A DNA stretch of 37,908 bases from Streptomyces albus subsp. chlorinus. GTDB taxonomy: Bacteria; Actinomycetota; Actinomycetes; Streptomycetales; Streptomycetaceae. The stretch spans positions 5,766,126-5,804,033 of the forward strand of contig NZ_VJOK01000001.1 of the NCBI RefSeq assembly GCF_013302895.1, written 5' to 3'. The position numbers and the translations under genes were made by a program. A model generated the notes under the pieces. That model made no database searches. It had not been told where the DNA came from and saw only the letters and a program-made list of their open reading frames with translations. The first letter of the stretch is position 1; each line of letters starts with the position of its first letter. Positions 7,942-14,596 of the stretch are shown one piece after another.

Positions 7942-8595
7942 GTGCGCGTACTCGTCGTCGAGGACGAGCAGCTGCTCGCCGATGCCGTGGCGACGGGCCT
8001 CCGGAGGGAGGCCATGGCCGTCGATGTGGTCTACGACGGCGCGGCGGCGCAGGAGCGCATCGACATCAACGACTACGACGTCGTCGTGCTCGACCGCGAC
8101 CTGCCGCTCGTCCACGGCGACGACGTCTGCCGCCGCATCGTCGAGCTGGGCATCCCCACCCGGGTGCTGATGCTCACCGCCTCCGGCGACGTCAGCGACC
8201 GCGTGGAGGGCCTGGAACTGGGCGCTGACGACTACCTGCCCAAGCCGTTCGCCTTCTCCGAGCTGACGGCCCGCGTGCGCGCCCTGGGACGGCGCACGAC
8301 CACCGCGCTGCCGCCCGTCCTGGAGCGCTCCGGCATCAAACTGGACCCGGGGCGCCGCGAGGTCTTCCGGGACGGCCGGGAGGTCCAGCTCGCACCCAAG
8401 GAGTTCGCCGTGCTGGAGGTGCTGATGCGGGCCGAGGGAGCGGTCGTCTCCGCCGAGCAGCTGCTGGAGAAGGCCTGGGACGAGAACACCGACCCGTTCA
8501 CCAACGTGGTACGGGTGACGGTGATGACCCTGCGCCGCAAGCTGGGGGAGCCGCCGGTGATCGTCACCGTCCCCGGCGCGGGGTACCGGATCTGA
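7942..8595 (+). CDS. cutR: CutR, OmpR/PhoB-family response regulator
   Basis: A 217-residue response regulator. The receiver domain begins VRVLVVEDEQLLADAVATGL, with acidic pocket residues at its start, phospho-acceptor Asp51 in VVVLDRDLP, and Lys101 in DDYLPKPF. The C-terminal winged-helix DNA-binding domain ends in PPVIVTVPGAGYRI. The sequence is very close to what I recall of Streptomyces CutR, the partner of CutS in a system reported to affect antibiotic production and the response to secretion or protein-folding stress. The start chosen is GTG at 7942, with AAGGAA 8 bases upstream; it gives the standard receiver N-terminus, whereas an open frame reaching back to 7783 adds unrelated residues. 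Six bases separate it from cutS. Confidence 0.93.
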   Translation: MRVLVVEDEQLLADAVATGLRREAMAVDVVYDGAAAQERIDINDYDVVVLDRDLPLVHGDDVCRRIVELGIPTRVLMLTASGDVSDRVEGLELGADDYLPKPFAFSELTARVRALGRRTTTALPPVLERSGIKLDPGRREVFRDGREVQLAPKEFAVLEVLMRAEGAVVSAEQLLEKAWDENTDPFTNVVRVTVMTLRRKLGEPPVIVTVPGAGYRI

Positions 8596-8601
8596 TCGTC
8601 G

Positions 8602-9879
8602 ATGCCCTCCACCACCTCCGCCACCGGGTCCGACTGGGGCGGCAACGGCCCCTCCGCGCCCCGCACACCGCCCAAGCCGCACTGGGACCCGCGGGAGACA
8701 CCGCGCTCGTCCCCCTGGCTCCGGCCGACCATCCGGATAAGGCTCACCCTGCTGTACGGCGGCATGTTCCTGATCGCGGGCATCCTGCTGCTGGCCATCA
8801 TCTACCTGCTGGCCGCGCAGGCGCTGGACGAGATCAGCCAGCTGCCGTTCCGCATCCTCAACGGGAACGCCCAGCCCACCTCGGACCGCTGCCCCGGACT
8901 GACCGGGACGCTGCCCAGCGACGTGTTCATGGACCGCCTGTCGGCCTGTCTCGAGGCCCAGCGGCGGATGGCCCTGGACGGGCTGCTGCGGCGCTCCCTG
9001 CTGGCGCTGCTGGGGCTCGCGGTGGCCGCCTTCGCCTTCGGCTACGTGATGGCCGGCCGGGTCCTGGCACCGCTGGGCCGCATCACGCGGACGGCACGCC
9101 AGGTGGCCGGGTCGGACCTGCACAAGCGGATCGAACTGGAGGGCCCGGACGACGAGCTGAAGGAGCTGTCGGACACCTTCGACGAGATGCTCGACCGGCT
9201 GGACCGCGCCTTCACCGCGCAGCAGCGCTTCGTGGCCAACGCTTCGCACGAGCTGCGCACCCCGCTGGCGATCAACCGCACGCTGCTGGAGGTCCAGCTC
9301 GCCGACCCGGCCGGCTCCCCGGAGCTCCAGCAGCTCGCCAAGACGCTGCTGGCCACCAACGAGCGCAGCGAGCAGCTCGTGGAGGGCCTGCTGCTGCTGG
9401 CGCGCAGTGAGAACGAACTGGTGGACCGCAAGCCGGTGGACCTGGCGGAGGTGGCCTCGCAGGCCGTCGAGCAGGCCCGCGGCGAGGCCGAGAGCAAGGG
9501 CGTGGAGCTGCGCGGGGTGCGCCAGCCCACCTATGTCCAGGGCAACGGGGTCCTGCTGGAACGGGTGGCCCTGAATCTGGTGCAGAATGCCGTGCGCTAC
9601 AACCTGCGTGAGGGGGGATGGGTCTCGGTCGGCACCGAGGCGCGAGGGGGGCAGGCGGTCCTGGTGGTCGAGAACACCGGTCCCGTCGTCCCCGCCTACG
9701 AGGTGGACAACCTCTTCGAGCCGTTCCGGCGTCTGCGTACGGAGCGGACGGGCAGCGACAAGGGCGTCGGGCTCGGGTTGTCCATCGTGCGCTCCGTGGC
9801 GCGGGCGCACGGCGGCGCGGTCTCGGCCGTGCCGCGCGAGGAGGGCGGCCTGGTGATGCGGGTGACGCTGCCGCTGTGA
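8602..9879 (+). CDS. cutS: CutS, membrane sensor histidine kinase
   Basis: A 425-residue histidine kinase. A proline-rich cytoplasmic start (1-40) is followed by a first membrane span at about 49-72, an extracytoplasmic sensor loop of about 60 residues, a second span at about 131-151, a HAMP domain (152-204), and the kinase core. The phospho-acceptor is His216 in FVANASHELRTPL; the N box is QNAVRYN (328-334) and the G boxes are VENTGPVVP and GVGLGLSIV. The sensor loop contains exactly two cysteines, Cys97 and Cys116, suited to a redox- or folding-sensitive disulfide outside the membrane; a pair of conserved cysteines has been described for CutS. It is co-transcribed with cutR. Confidence 0.93.
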   Translation: MPSTTSATGSDWGGNGPSAPRTPPKPHWDPRETPRSSPWLRPTIRIRLTLLYGGMFLIAGILLLAIIYLLAAQALDEISQLPFRILNGNAQPTSDRCPGLTGTLPSDVFMDRLSACLEAQRRMALDGLLRRSLLALLGLAVAAFAFGYVMAGRVLAPLGRITRTARQVAGSDLHKRIELEGPDDELKELSDTFDEMLDRLDRAFTAQQRFVANASHELRTPLAINRTLLEVQLADPAGSPELQQLAKTLLATNERSEQLVEGLLLLARSENELVDRKPVDLAEVASQAVEQARGEAESKGVELRGVRQPTYVQGNGVLLERVALNLVQNAVRYNLREGGWVSVGTEARGGQAVLVVENTGPVVPAYEVDNLFEPFRRLRTERTGSDKGVGLGLSIVRSVARAHGGAVSAVPREEGGLVMRVTLPL

Positions 9880-10306
9880 CGAACCGTGGGGGAGTGACGG
9901 AGAGTGGACCGATAATGGCTCGAAGTAGCCGCAGTAGAGTTCGTCATATGCGGAATTAACGGGCTTCGCGCAGGTTGCGGAGATACTGTGACCGATCACA
10001 CATGCGAATTTTCTGAGGGCGGCACAGAGTGACCGCCGAGCGGGAAGAAATCCGGGAAACCCCAGGTTTTCGCAGGTGGAGATCGTGGGCAGTACCCGGG
10101 ATGGCGTGTGCGGAGCGCTACTGGGGACCGTTTATGGTCCTCCTCGACAGCCGACATGATCACCTCTTCAGGGGTGCGGTTGGGTGTCGATTGAGTAACA
10201 GACCTTGATGTGAGGCAAAATCTCCGCCTCGGGCCGGGCACAAGTCCGGCCTCTCACGCGTTACGTGCGCTGGAGACACCACAGACACCCAGAGGGGGAG
10301 AGCGAC
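9880..10306. other. 427-bp leader/intergenic region before the DUF4193 gene
   Basis: No gene is supported here. The stretch is less G/C-biased than the flanking genes. It contains a 14-bp palindrome TGTGACCGATCACA at 9987-10000, a hairpin GGCGG/CCGCC shortly after it, a hairpin around GGACC (about 10125-10140), and two more short hairpins just before the gene (GAGGC/GCCTC and GGCCGG/CCGGCC, about 10215-10250). A long structured 5' leader or a small RNA is possible; I do not recognise a known riboswitch class. Confidence 0.4.
9987..10000. promoter_or_regulatory. 14-bp palindrome TGTGACCGATCACA
   Basis: A perfect TGTGA/TCACA palindrome with a 4-base centre. Half-sites are those used by CRP/FNR-family regulators, but the spacer is two bases shorter than the classical site, so the binder is uncertain. 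It lies about 108 bases after the cutS stop and 307 bases before the DUF4193 start. Confidence 0.4.
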
Positions 10307-10606
10307 ATGGCTACGGATTACGACACTCCACGCAAGACCGACGACGACGTCAACGAAGACAGCATCGAAGAGCTGAAGGCCCGCCGTAACGACAAGTCCG
10401 CGACCAACGTCGATGTGGACGAGTTCGAGCAGGCAGAGGGCCTGGAACTCCCCGGCGCGGATCTCTCCAACGAGGAGCTGTCCGTCCGCGTGCTGCCTCG
10501 CCAGGCGGACGAGTTCACGTGCATGGAGTGCTTCCTCGTGCACCACCGCTCGCAGCTCGCCGCGGAGAAGAACGGACAGCCGATCTGCCGCGACTGCGCG
10601 GCCTGA
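10307..10606 (+). CDS. DUF4193 family zinc-ribbon protein
   Basis: A 99-residue acidic protein with an N-terminal disordered half and a C-terminal zinc-ribbon formed by Cys72-x2-Cys75 and Cys94-x2-Cys97 (FTCMECFLVHH and PICRDCAA). This is the DUF4193 layout, conserved across actinobacteria next to dut and the DUF3093 gene. Its function is not established; a compact zinc site on an acidic tail suggests binding to another protein or to the transcription machinery, which is inference. ATG at 10307 is preceded by AGAGGGGGAG, a strong ribosome site, and by an unusually long upstream region. Confidence 0.9.
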   Translation: MATDYDTPRKTDDDVNEDSIEELKARRNDKSATNVDVDEFEQAEGLELPGADLSNEELSVRVLPRQADEFTCMECFLVHHRSQLAAEKNGQPICRDCAA

Positions 10607-10625
10607 GCGGGCGGACCGGCTGCTC

Positions 10626-11372
10626 GTGGCGGTCGAAGACGCACGTGACGACGAGCGGGGCCCTCGTGACCGGTCGGCCTCGCTCGTGCCGGACGGGGAC
10701 GGGACGCCGGATGGCCAGGCGCCGTCCGTGAGTGACCAGCACGAGCCCGTGAGTGACGAGCCGGACAAGCGGCTGAGGCGTGCGCGGGGGCGCCACACCC
10801 GTGCGTTCCTGCGCGCTGTCGCCGACCGCATCATCGAGACCGCGCCGCGTGTGCCGGTGCGGGATCTGGACACCCTCCGCACACAGTTCCCGGGGCTGGG
10901 CACCGAGGAGCTGGCCGACCGGCTCGTCGCCGGGGCCACCAAGGGCTCGGCCGCCGTCGGCGCCGGTGTGGGGGCAGCGGCCATGCTGCCGGTGCCGCCG
11001 GCCATGCCCGCCGAACTGGCCGCCGAGATCGTCGGCGTCGCCGGTGTCGAGCTGAAACTGATCGCCGAGCTGCACGAGGTCTACGGCCGCCGTGCGCCCG
11101 GCAACGCCCGCGAGCGGGCCACCGCCTATCTGGGTGCCTGGGCCTCCGAACGCGGTATCGAGGTCACCAGGCCCGCCAGCCTGAACACCGCCATGGGCGG
11201 GCCGCTGCGCCGTCAGGTGCGGCAGCAGATCATGAGGCGCACGCTGCGCAATCTGCCCAACCTCACGCCGTTCCTGGTCGGCGCCGCCGTGGGCGCGTAT
11301 CTCAACCGGCGGGACACCGCGAAGCTGGCCCGGCGCATCCGCGCCGACCTGCGGCGCGGCCCGGCCGCCTGA
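10626..11372 (+). CDS. Conserved hypothetical protein
   Basis: About 248 residues if GTG at 10626 is used; in-frame GTG codons at 10686, 10728 and 10749 are possible starts and none has a clear ribosome site, so the first 40 residues are uncertain. The body begins near KRLRRARGRHTRAFLRAVAD, followed by a glycine/alanine-rich stretch with proline (GAGVGAAAMLPVPPAMP), then an amphipathic helical region and a basic C-terminus. The middle hydrophobic run could insert in or touch the membrane. I do not recognise the family. It follows the DUF4193 gene by 19 bases and is probably in its operon. Confidence 0.72.
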   Translation: MAVEDARDDERGPRDRSASLVPDGDGTPDGQAPSVSDQHEPVSDEPDKRLRRARGRHTRAFLRAVADRIIETAPRVPVRDLDTLRTQFPGLGTEELADRLVAGATKGSAAVGAGVGAAAMLPVPPAMPAELAAEIVGVAGVELKLIAELHEVYGRRAPGNARERATAYLGAWASERGIEVTRPASLNTAMGGPLRRQVRQQIMRRTLRNLPNLTPFLVGAAVGAYLNRRDTAKLARRIRADLRRGPAA

Positions 11373-11705
11373 GCGGGCCGCCGGTCCGTCCGCGTACGGC
11401 CCGGAGCGGCTTCTCCGGCCTGCCGCCTCGTGCGGGGTCTTCTTCCGCCGGGCCCTCTTCCGCTCCGGGCCAGGTCGGACTTCCGCCGGGCAAGGTCCGT
11501 CTTCCGCCGGGTCCCGGCTGTCCGGCATCCGGACGCCGTGAGCGGTTTCTCCGTGCCTGTCCGAGCGGGGGCATGCACTGCCGTGACGGCCCCCCGCAGA
11601 AGCTCCACGGCTCTGCGGCGGCACGGCCTCACGGCTTCATGGCGCCACGGCTTCACGGCCTCACGGCGGCCTCACGGTCTCGGCCCGGGCGGGGTGCGCC
11701 CCTGC
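11373..11705. repeat. 333-bp non-coding stretch of short imperfect repeats
   Basis: No gene is supported. TTCCGCCGGG occurs at 11443-11452, 11481-11490 and 11502-11511, with a variant TTCCGCTCCGGG at 11458-11469. From about 11600 to 11680 a second family based on CACGGC(C/T)TCA repeats five or more times. A 6-bp hairpin CCGGAG/CTCCGG at 11401-11418 may help end the upstream transcript. The stretch lies between convergent genes. Confidence 0.55.
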
Positions 11706-12173
11706 TCAGGCGTGGGGCGCCTCGTGGGCCGTGCGCAGCGCCGCCGCCAGTTCCTCGGGGTGCCGGGTGGAGAGGTAGACGTACGGCGTCGGGTCCTCGG
11801 GGTCGGTCACCTCCACCCGGACCGCCGTGGGGATGTAGCCGCGCAGCACCATGTGCGCGCGGGTGTCCGCCTTGTAGGTGCGCCAGGCGCGGGCCTCCTC
11901 CGCGTCCAGCGGCTCGGCCTCGCCCAGTGCCGTCACCGGGATCCGGGCCTCGCCCGCGATGAGCGAGCCCGCCACTACCCGCACCCGTACGCTGCCGTAG
12001 GCGCTCACACAGACGGCTGCCAGCGCGGTCCCGCCGGCCAGCCCGCACAGCAGGGGCAGCAGGCCGAAGGGAAAGAGCATCAGGGCGCAGCCCACGCCGA
12101 TACCGGCGGCGATCAGCCACCAGGAGCGGGGTGCGGTCAGGCGTTCGTCGTACGGCGCGGGCGCGGGATGCAT
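11706..12173 (-). CDS. DUF3093 membrane protein
   Basis: A 155-residue protein with two adjacent hydrophobic spans at about residues 16-62 followed by a soluble domain with a YLSTRHPEELAAAL-type ending. This matches the DUF3093 family of actinobacteria, whose soluble part resembles a small beta-rich PH-like fold; its role is unknown. ATG at 12173 gives MHPAPAPYDERL and is preceded closely by GGAG. It is divergent from the thioesterase gene (57 bp apart), and the pairing of DUF3093 with dut is conserved in mycobacteria. Confidence 0.87.
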   Translation of the reverse strand: MHPAPAPYDERLTAPRSWWLIAAGIGVGCALMLFPFGLLPLLCGLAGGTALAAVCVSAYGSVRVRVVAGSLIAGEARIPVTALGEAEPLDAEEARAWRTYKADTRAHMVLRGYIPTAVRVEVTDPEDPTPYVYLSTRHPEELAAALRTAHEAPHA

Positions 12174-12230
12174 GGCTCCAGCTTGGCACGGGGCCCCGGC
12201 CCGCCCCGCACGGCGGTAAGGTCTGCACCC

Positions 12231-12833
12231 GTGAGTGCAGCCAATCCCCCCAGTTCCGCCAAGACCTCCCTGGTGCCGCCCCCCGACGCCGTGGCACCGG
12301 TGCGGCACCCCGACGCACCCGCCCCGGGCACGCCGCTGGGCGCCCACTACGACCTGTGCTTCGGCTGCGGCGGCGGGCAGCCGCACGGCCTGCACCTGGT
12401 CGCGCGTGCGGGGGAGGGCGTGAGCGTCACCGCGGAGTTCACCGTCAAGCCCGCCCACCAGGGCGCACCCGGGCTCGCGCACGGCGGGGTGCTGACCAGC
12501 GCGCTGGACGAGACGCTCGGTTCGGTGAACTGGCTGATGCACGTCATCGCCGTGACGGGGCGGCTGGAGACCGACTTTCTGCGGCCCGTACCGGTGGACA
12601 CCGTGCTGCACCTGGACGCGCGGGTCACCGCCGTGCACGGCCGCAAGATCTACTCCACGGCGACCGGCCGGATAGGCGGCCCCGACGGACCCGTCGCCGT
12701 GCGTGCCGACGCGGTCTTCATCGAGGTGAAGGTCGAGCACTTCATCGAGAACGGCCGCCAGGAGGAGATCCGGGCGGCCATGGACGACCCCGACCAGGTC
12801 AGGCGTGCCCGCGCCTTCGAGGTGAACCCGTGA
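12231..12833 (+). CDS. PaaI-like hotdog-fold thioesterase
   Basis: A 200-residue protein whose C-terminal two-thirds is a hotdog domain. The motif GLAHGGVLTSALDETLG at about residues 83-99 is the signature helix region of acyl-CoA thioesterases of the PaaI/YbgC type, and CFGCGGGQPHGLHL just upstream is typical of the subgroup annotated in Streptomyces. It is likely to hydrolyse an acyl-CoA in the cytoplasm; the substrate is unknown. The N-terminal 40 residues are proline-rich and probably disordered. GTG at 12231 was chosen; TAAGG about 9 bases upstream is a fair ribosome site. Its stop overlaps a GTG in the dut frame, indicating coupling with dut. Confidence 0.85.
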   Translation: MSAANPPSSAKTSLVPPPDAVAPVRHPDAPAPGTPLGAHYDLCFGCGGGQPHGLHLVARAGEGVSVTAEFTVKPAHQGAPGLAHGGVLTSALDETLGSVNWLMHVIAVTGRLETDFLRPVPVDTVLHLDARVTAVHGRKIYSTATGRIGGPDGPVAVRADAVFIEVKVEHFIENGRQEEIRAAMDDPDQVRRARAFEVNP

Positions 12834-13537
12834 GTTCCGCGAGCCCCGAGCATCCTGTGGCCCCCGAGCACCCCGCGAGTCCCGAGCACCCCGTGGATAC
12901 CGCGCGTCCAGGGAGCCCCGGGAACCCCAGGAGTCCTGTGAGTCACGTGAGCCCTGTGCGCCCTGTGAGAGACGACGTGGAAGTCCTGCTGCGGCGCGTC
13001 GATCCCGAGGTGCCGCTGCCCTCCTACCAGCACCCGGGCGACGCCGGATGTGACCTGGTGACCACGCGGAGCGCCGAGCTGGCGCCGGGGGAGCGGACCG
13101 TGCTGCCCACCGGGATCGCCCTCGCGCTCCCCGACGGCTACGCCGCCTTCGTCCACCCGAGGTCCGGTCTCGCGGCCCGCTGCGGTGTCTCGTTGGTGAA
13201 TGCGCCCGGAACGGTGGACGCCGGGTACCGTGGTGAGATCAAGGTGATCGTGGCCAACCTGGATCCGCGCGAGTCCGTGCGCTTCGAGCGGTTCGACCGT
13301 ATCGCCCAACTCGTTGTGCAGCAGGTGGAGAAGGTGCGTTTCCAGGAGGTCGACCGGTTGCCCGACTCGGAGCGCGCCGCGGGAGGGTTCGGCTCCACGG
13401 GCGGTCACGCGGCGGGCCGGCCGGCCGTACCGGCGGCCTCGCCCGAGGAATCGGCCTCCACCCAGCAGACAGCCGCGCAGCAGAAGCATTACGTTGCGGT
13501 CGGTGCCGATCGAGCTTCCGACCTGAGAGGACAGTGA
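12830..13537 (+). CDS. dut: Deoxyuridine 5'-triphosphate nucleotidohydrolase (dUTPase)
   Basis: dUTPase converts dUTP to dUMP, preventing uracil in DNA and feeding thymidylate synthesis. The five trimeric dUTPase motifs are visible: DAGCDL (71-76), PRSGLA, the GTVDAGYRGEI block, RIAQLVVQ, and AAGGFGSTGG near the end. The start is the main doubt. GTG at 12830 overlaps the thioesterase stop and gives 235 residues with a 45-residue N-terminal tail of PEHP/SPEHPV repeats. GTG at 12965 would begin VRDDVEVLLRRVDPEVPLPSY, close to the usual family N-terminus, and give 190 residues. A 40-residue C-terminal tail beyond motif 5 is also longer than typical. The next gene starts one base after the stop. 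Confidence 0.9.
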   Translation: MSSASPEHPVAPEHPASPEHPVDTARPGSPGNPRSPVSHVSPVRPVRDDVEVLLRRVDPEVPLPSYQHPGDAGCDLVTTRSAELAPGERTVLPTGIALALPDGYAAFVHPRSGLAARCGVSLVNAPGTVDAGYRGEIKVIVANLDPRESVRFERFDRIAQLVVQQVEKVRFQEVDRLPDSERAAGGFGSTGGHAAGRPAVPAASPEESASTQQTAAQQKHYVAVGADRASDLRGQ

Positions 13538-13538
13538 C

Positions 13539-14330
13539 GTGTTCGGACGTCGTCGCAAGAAGAGCGAACAGCCTGAGAAGGGCACCTCGGACGAGTTCGA
13601 GACGGAACAGGACGGCCGGGACGAGCCGGAGGACGGCGCGGAAGCCGACGGGGCCGAGGCCCGGGAGACCAGGGTCAAGCTGCCCCCGGCGCCCCGTCCG
13701 GACGGCCCCTGGGACATCACCGAGGTCAGCGAGCCCGGCTCGGGGCGGGTCGACCTCGGCGGCCTCTTCGTTCCCGGTGTCGAGGGCATGGAGCTGCGGG
13801 TCGAGGTCGCGGGCGACGCGATCGTCGCGGCGACCGTCGTGCTCCAGGACAGCGCCATCCAGCTCCAGGCGTTCGCCGCGCCCAAGCGCGAGGGCATCTG
13901 GGACGAGGTGCGCGAGGAGATCGCCTCCGGCATCACCCAGCAGGGCGGTGTCATCGACGAGGTGGACGGCCCGCTCGGCTGGGAGCTGCGGGCCCAGGTC
14001 CCGGTGCAGCTGCCCGACGGCACGGGCGGTGTGCAGGTCGTACGGTTCGTGGGCGTGGACGGCCCCCGGTGGTTCCTGCGCGGCGTGATCTCCGGTCAGG
14101 GCGCGGTGCAGCCGGAGGCGGCCGGTGTGCTGGAGCAGATCTTCCGCGACACCGTCGTGGTGCGGGGCGACGGGCCGATGGCGCCCCGCGACCCCATCGT
14201 CCTCAAGCTGCCCGAGGACGCGCAGATGGTGCCCGACGGGGTGCAGCAGGAGACGGTCGAGGAGGGCTCCCGCTTCGCGGGCGGGCTCGACAAGCTGCAG
14301 CGCGGCCCGGAGATCTCCGAGGTGCGCTGA
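13539..14330 (+). CDS. DUF3710 domain protein
   Basis: A 263-residue protein with a basic start (FGRRRKKSEQ), an acidic disordered segment to about residue 45, and a DUF3710 domain from about 60 to 235 (for example GVEGMELRVEVAGD and GVDGPRWFLRGVISGQGA). DUF3710 proteins sit directly after dut in many actinobacteria, including mycobacteria; no biochemical role is known to me. GTG at 13539 begins one base after the dut stop, so the genes are almost certainly co-translated. A hairpin terminator follows 17 bases after the stop. Confidence 0.9.
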   Translation: MFGRRRKKSEQPEKGTSDEFETEQDGRDEPEDGAEADGAEARETRVKLPPAPRPDGPWDITEVSEPGSGRVDLGGLFVPGVEGMELRVEVAGDAIVAATVVLQDSAIQLQAFAAPKREGIWDEVREEIASGITQQGGVIDEVDGPLGWELRAQVPVQLPDGTGGVQVVRFVGVDGPRWFLRGVISGQGAVQPEAAGVLEQIFRDTVVVRGDGPMAPRDPIVLKLPEDAQMVPDGVQQETVEEGSRFAGGLDKLQRGPEISEVR

Positions 14331-14347
14331 CCGCCTGACGGACCGCG

Positions 14348-14373
14348 CGGCCGGGCCCGGCGGGGCCCGGCCG
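14348..14373. terminator. Hairpin terminator after the dut operon
   Basis: An 11-bp perfect stem CGGCCGGGCCC (14348-14358) and GGGCCCGGCCG (14363-14373) with a GGCG loop, 17 bases after the DUF3710 stop. It probably ends the thioesterase-dut-DUF3710 transcript and separates it from kdpD. Confidence 0.85.
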
Positions 14374-14596
14374 TCGTCGTCCCGGCACACCGCGCCGCGC
14401 GGTGTCTCGCTCACCGTACGGCGCGGCGAACTCGTCGCCGGCGGACGGCGGCCCCGCGGACGGCGGTACGGCAGGCGGCGGTACGGCGGCGGAGGCGGCG
14501 CCCCGGCACTGAGCGGCCGGCGATCCTTACGGAACCCTGACGCCTGGGCCCCGGCTCCCAGCGGGGGAAGGGCGCGACAGCGGTGACAATGGGGGC

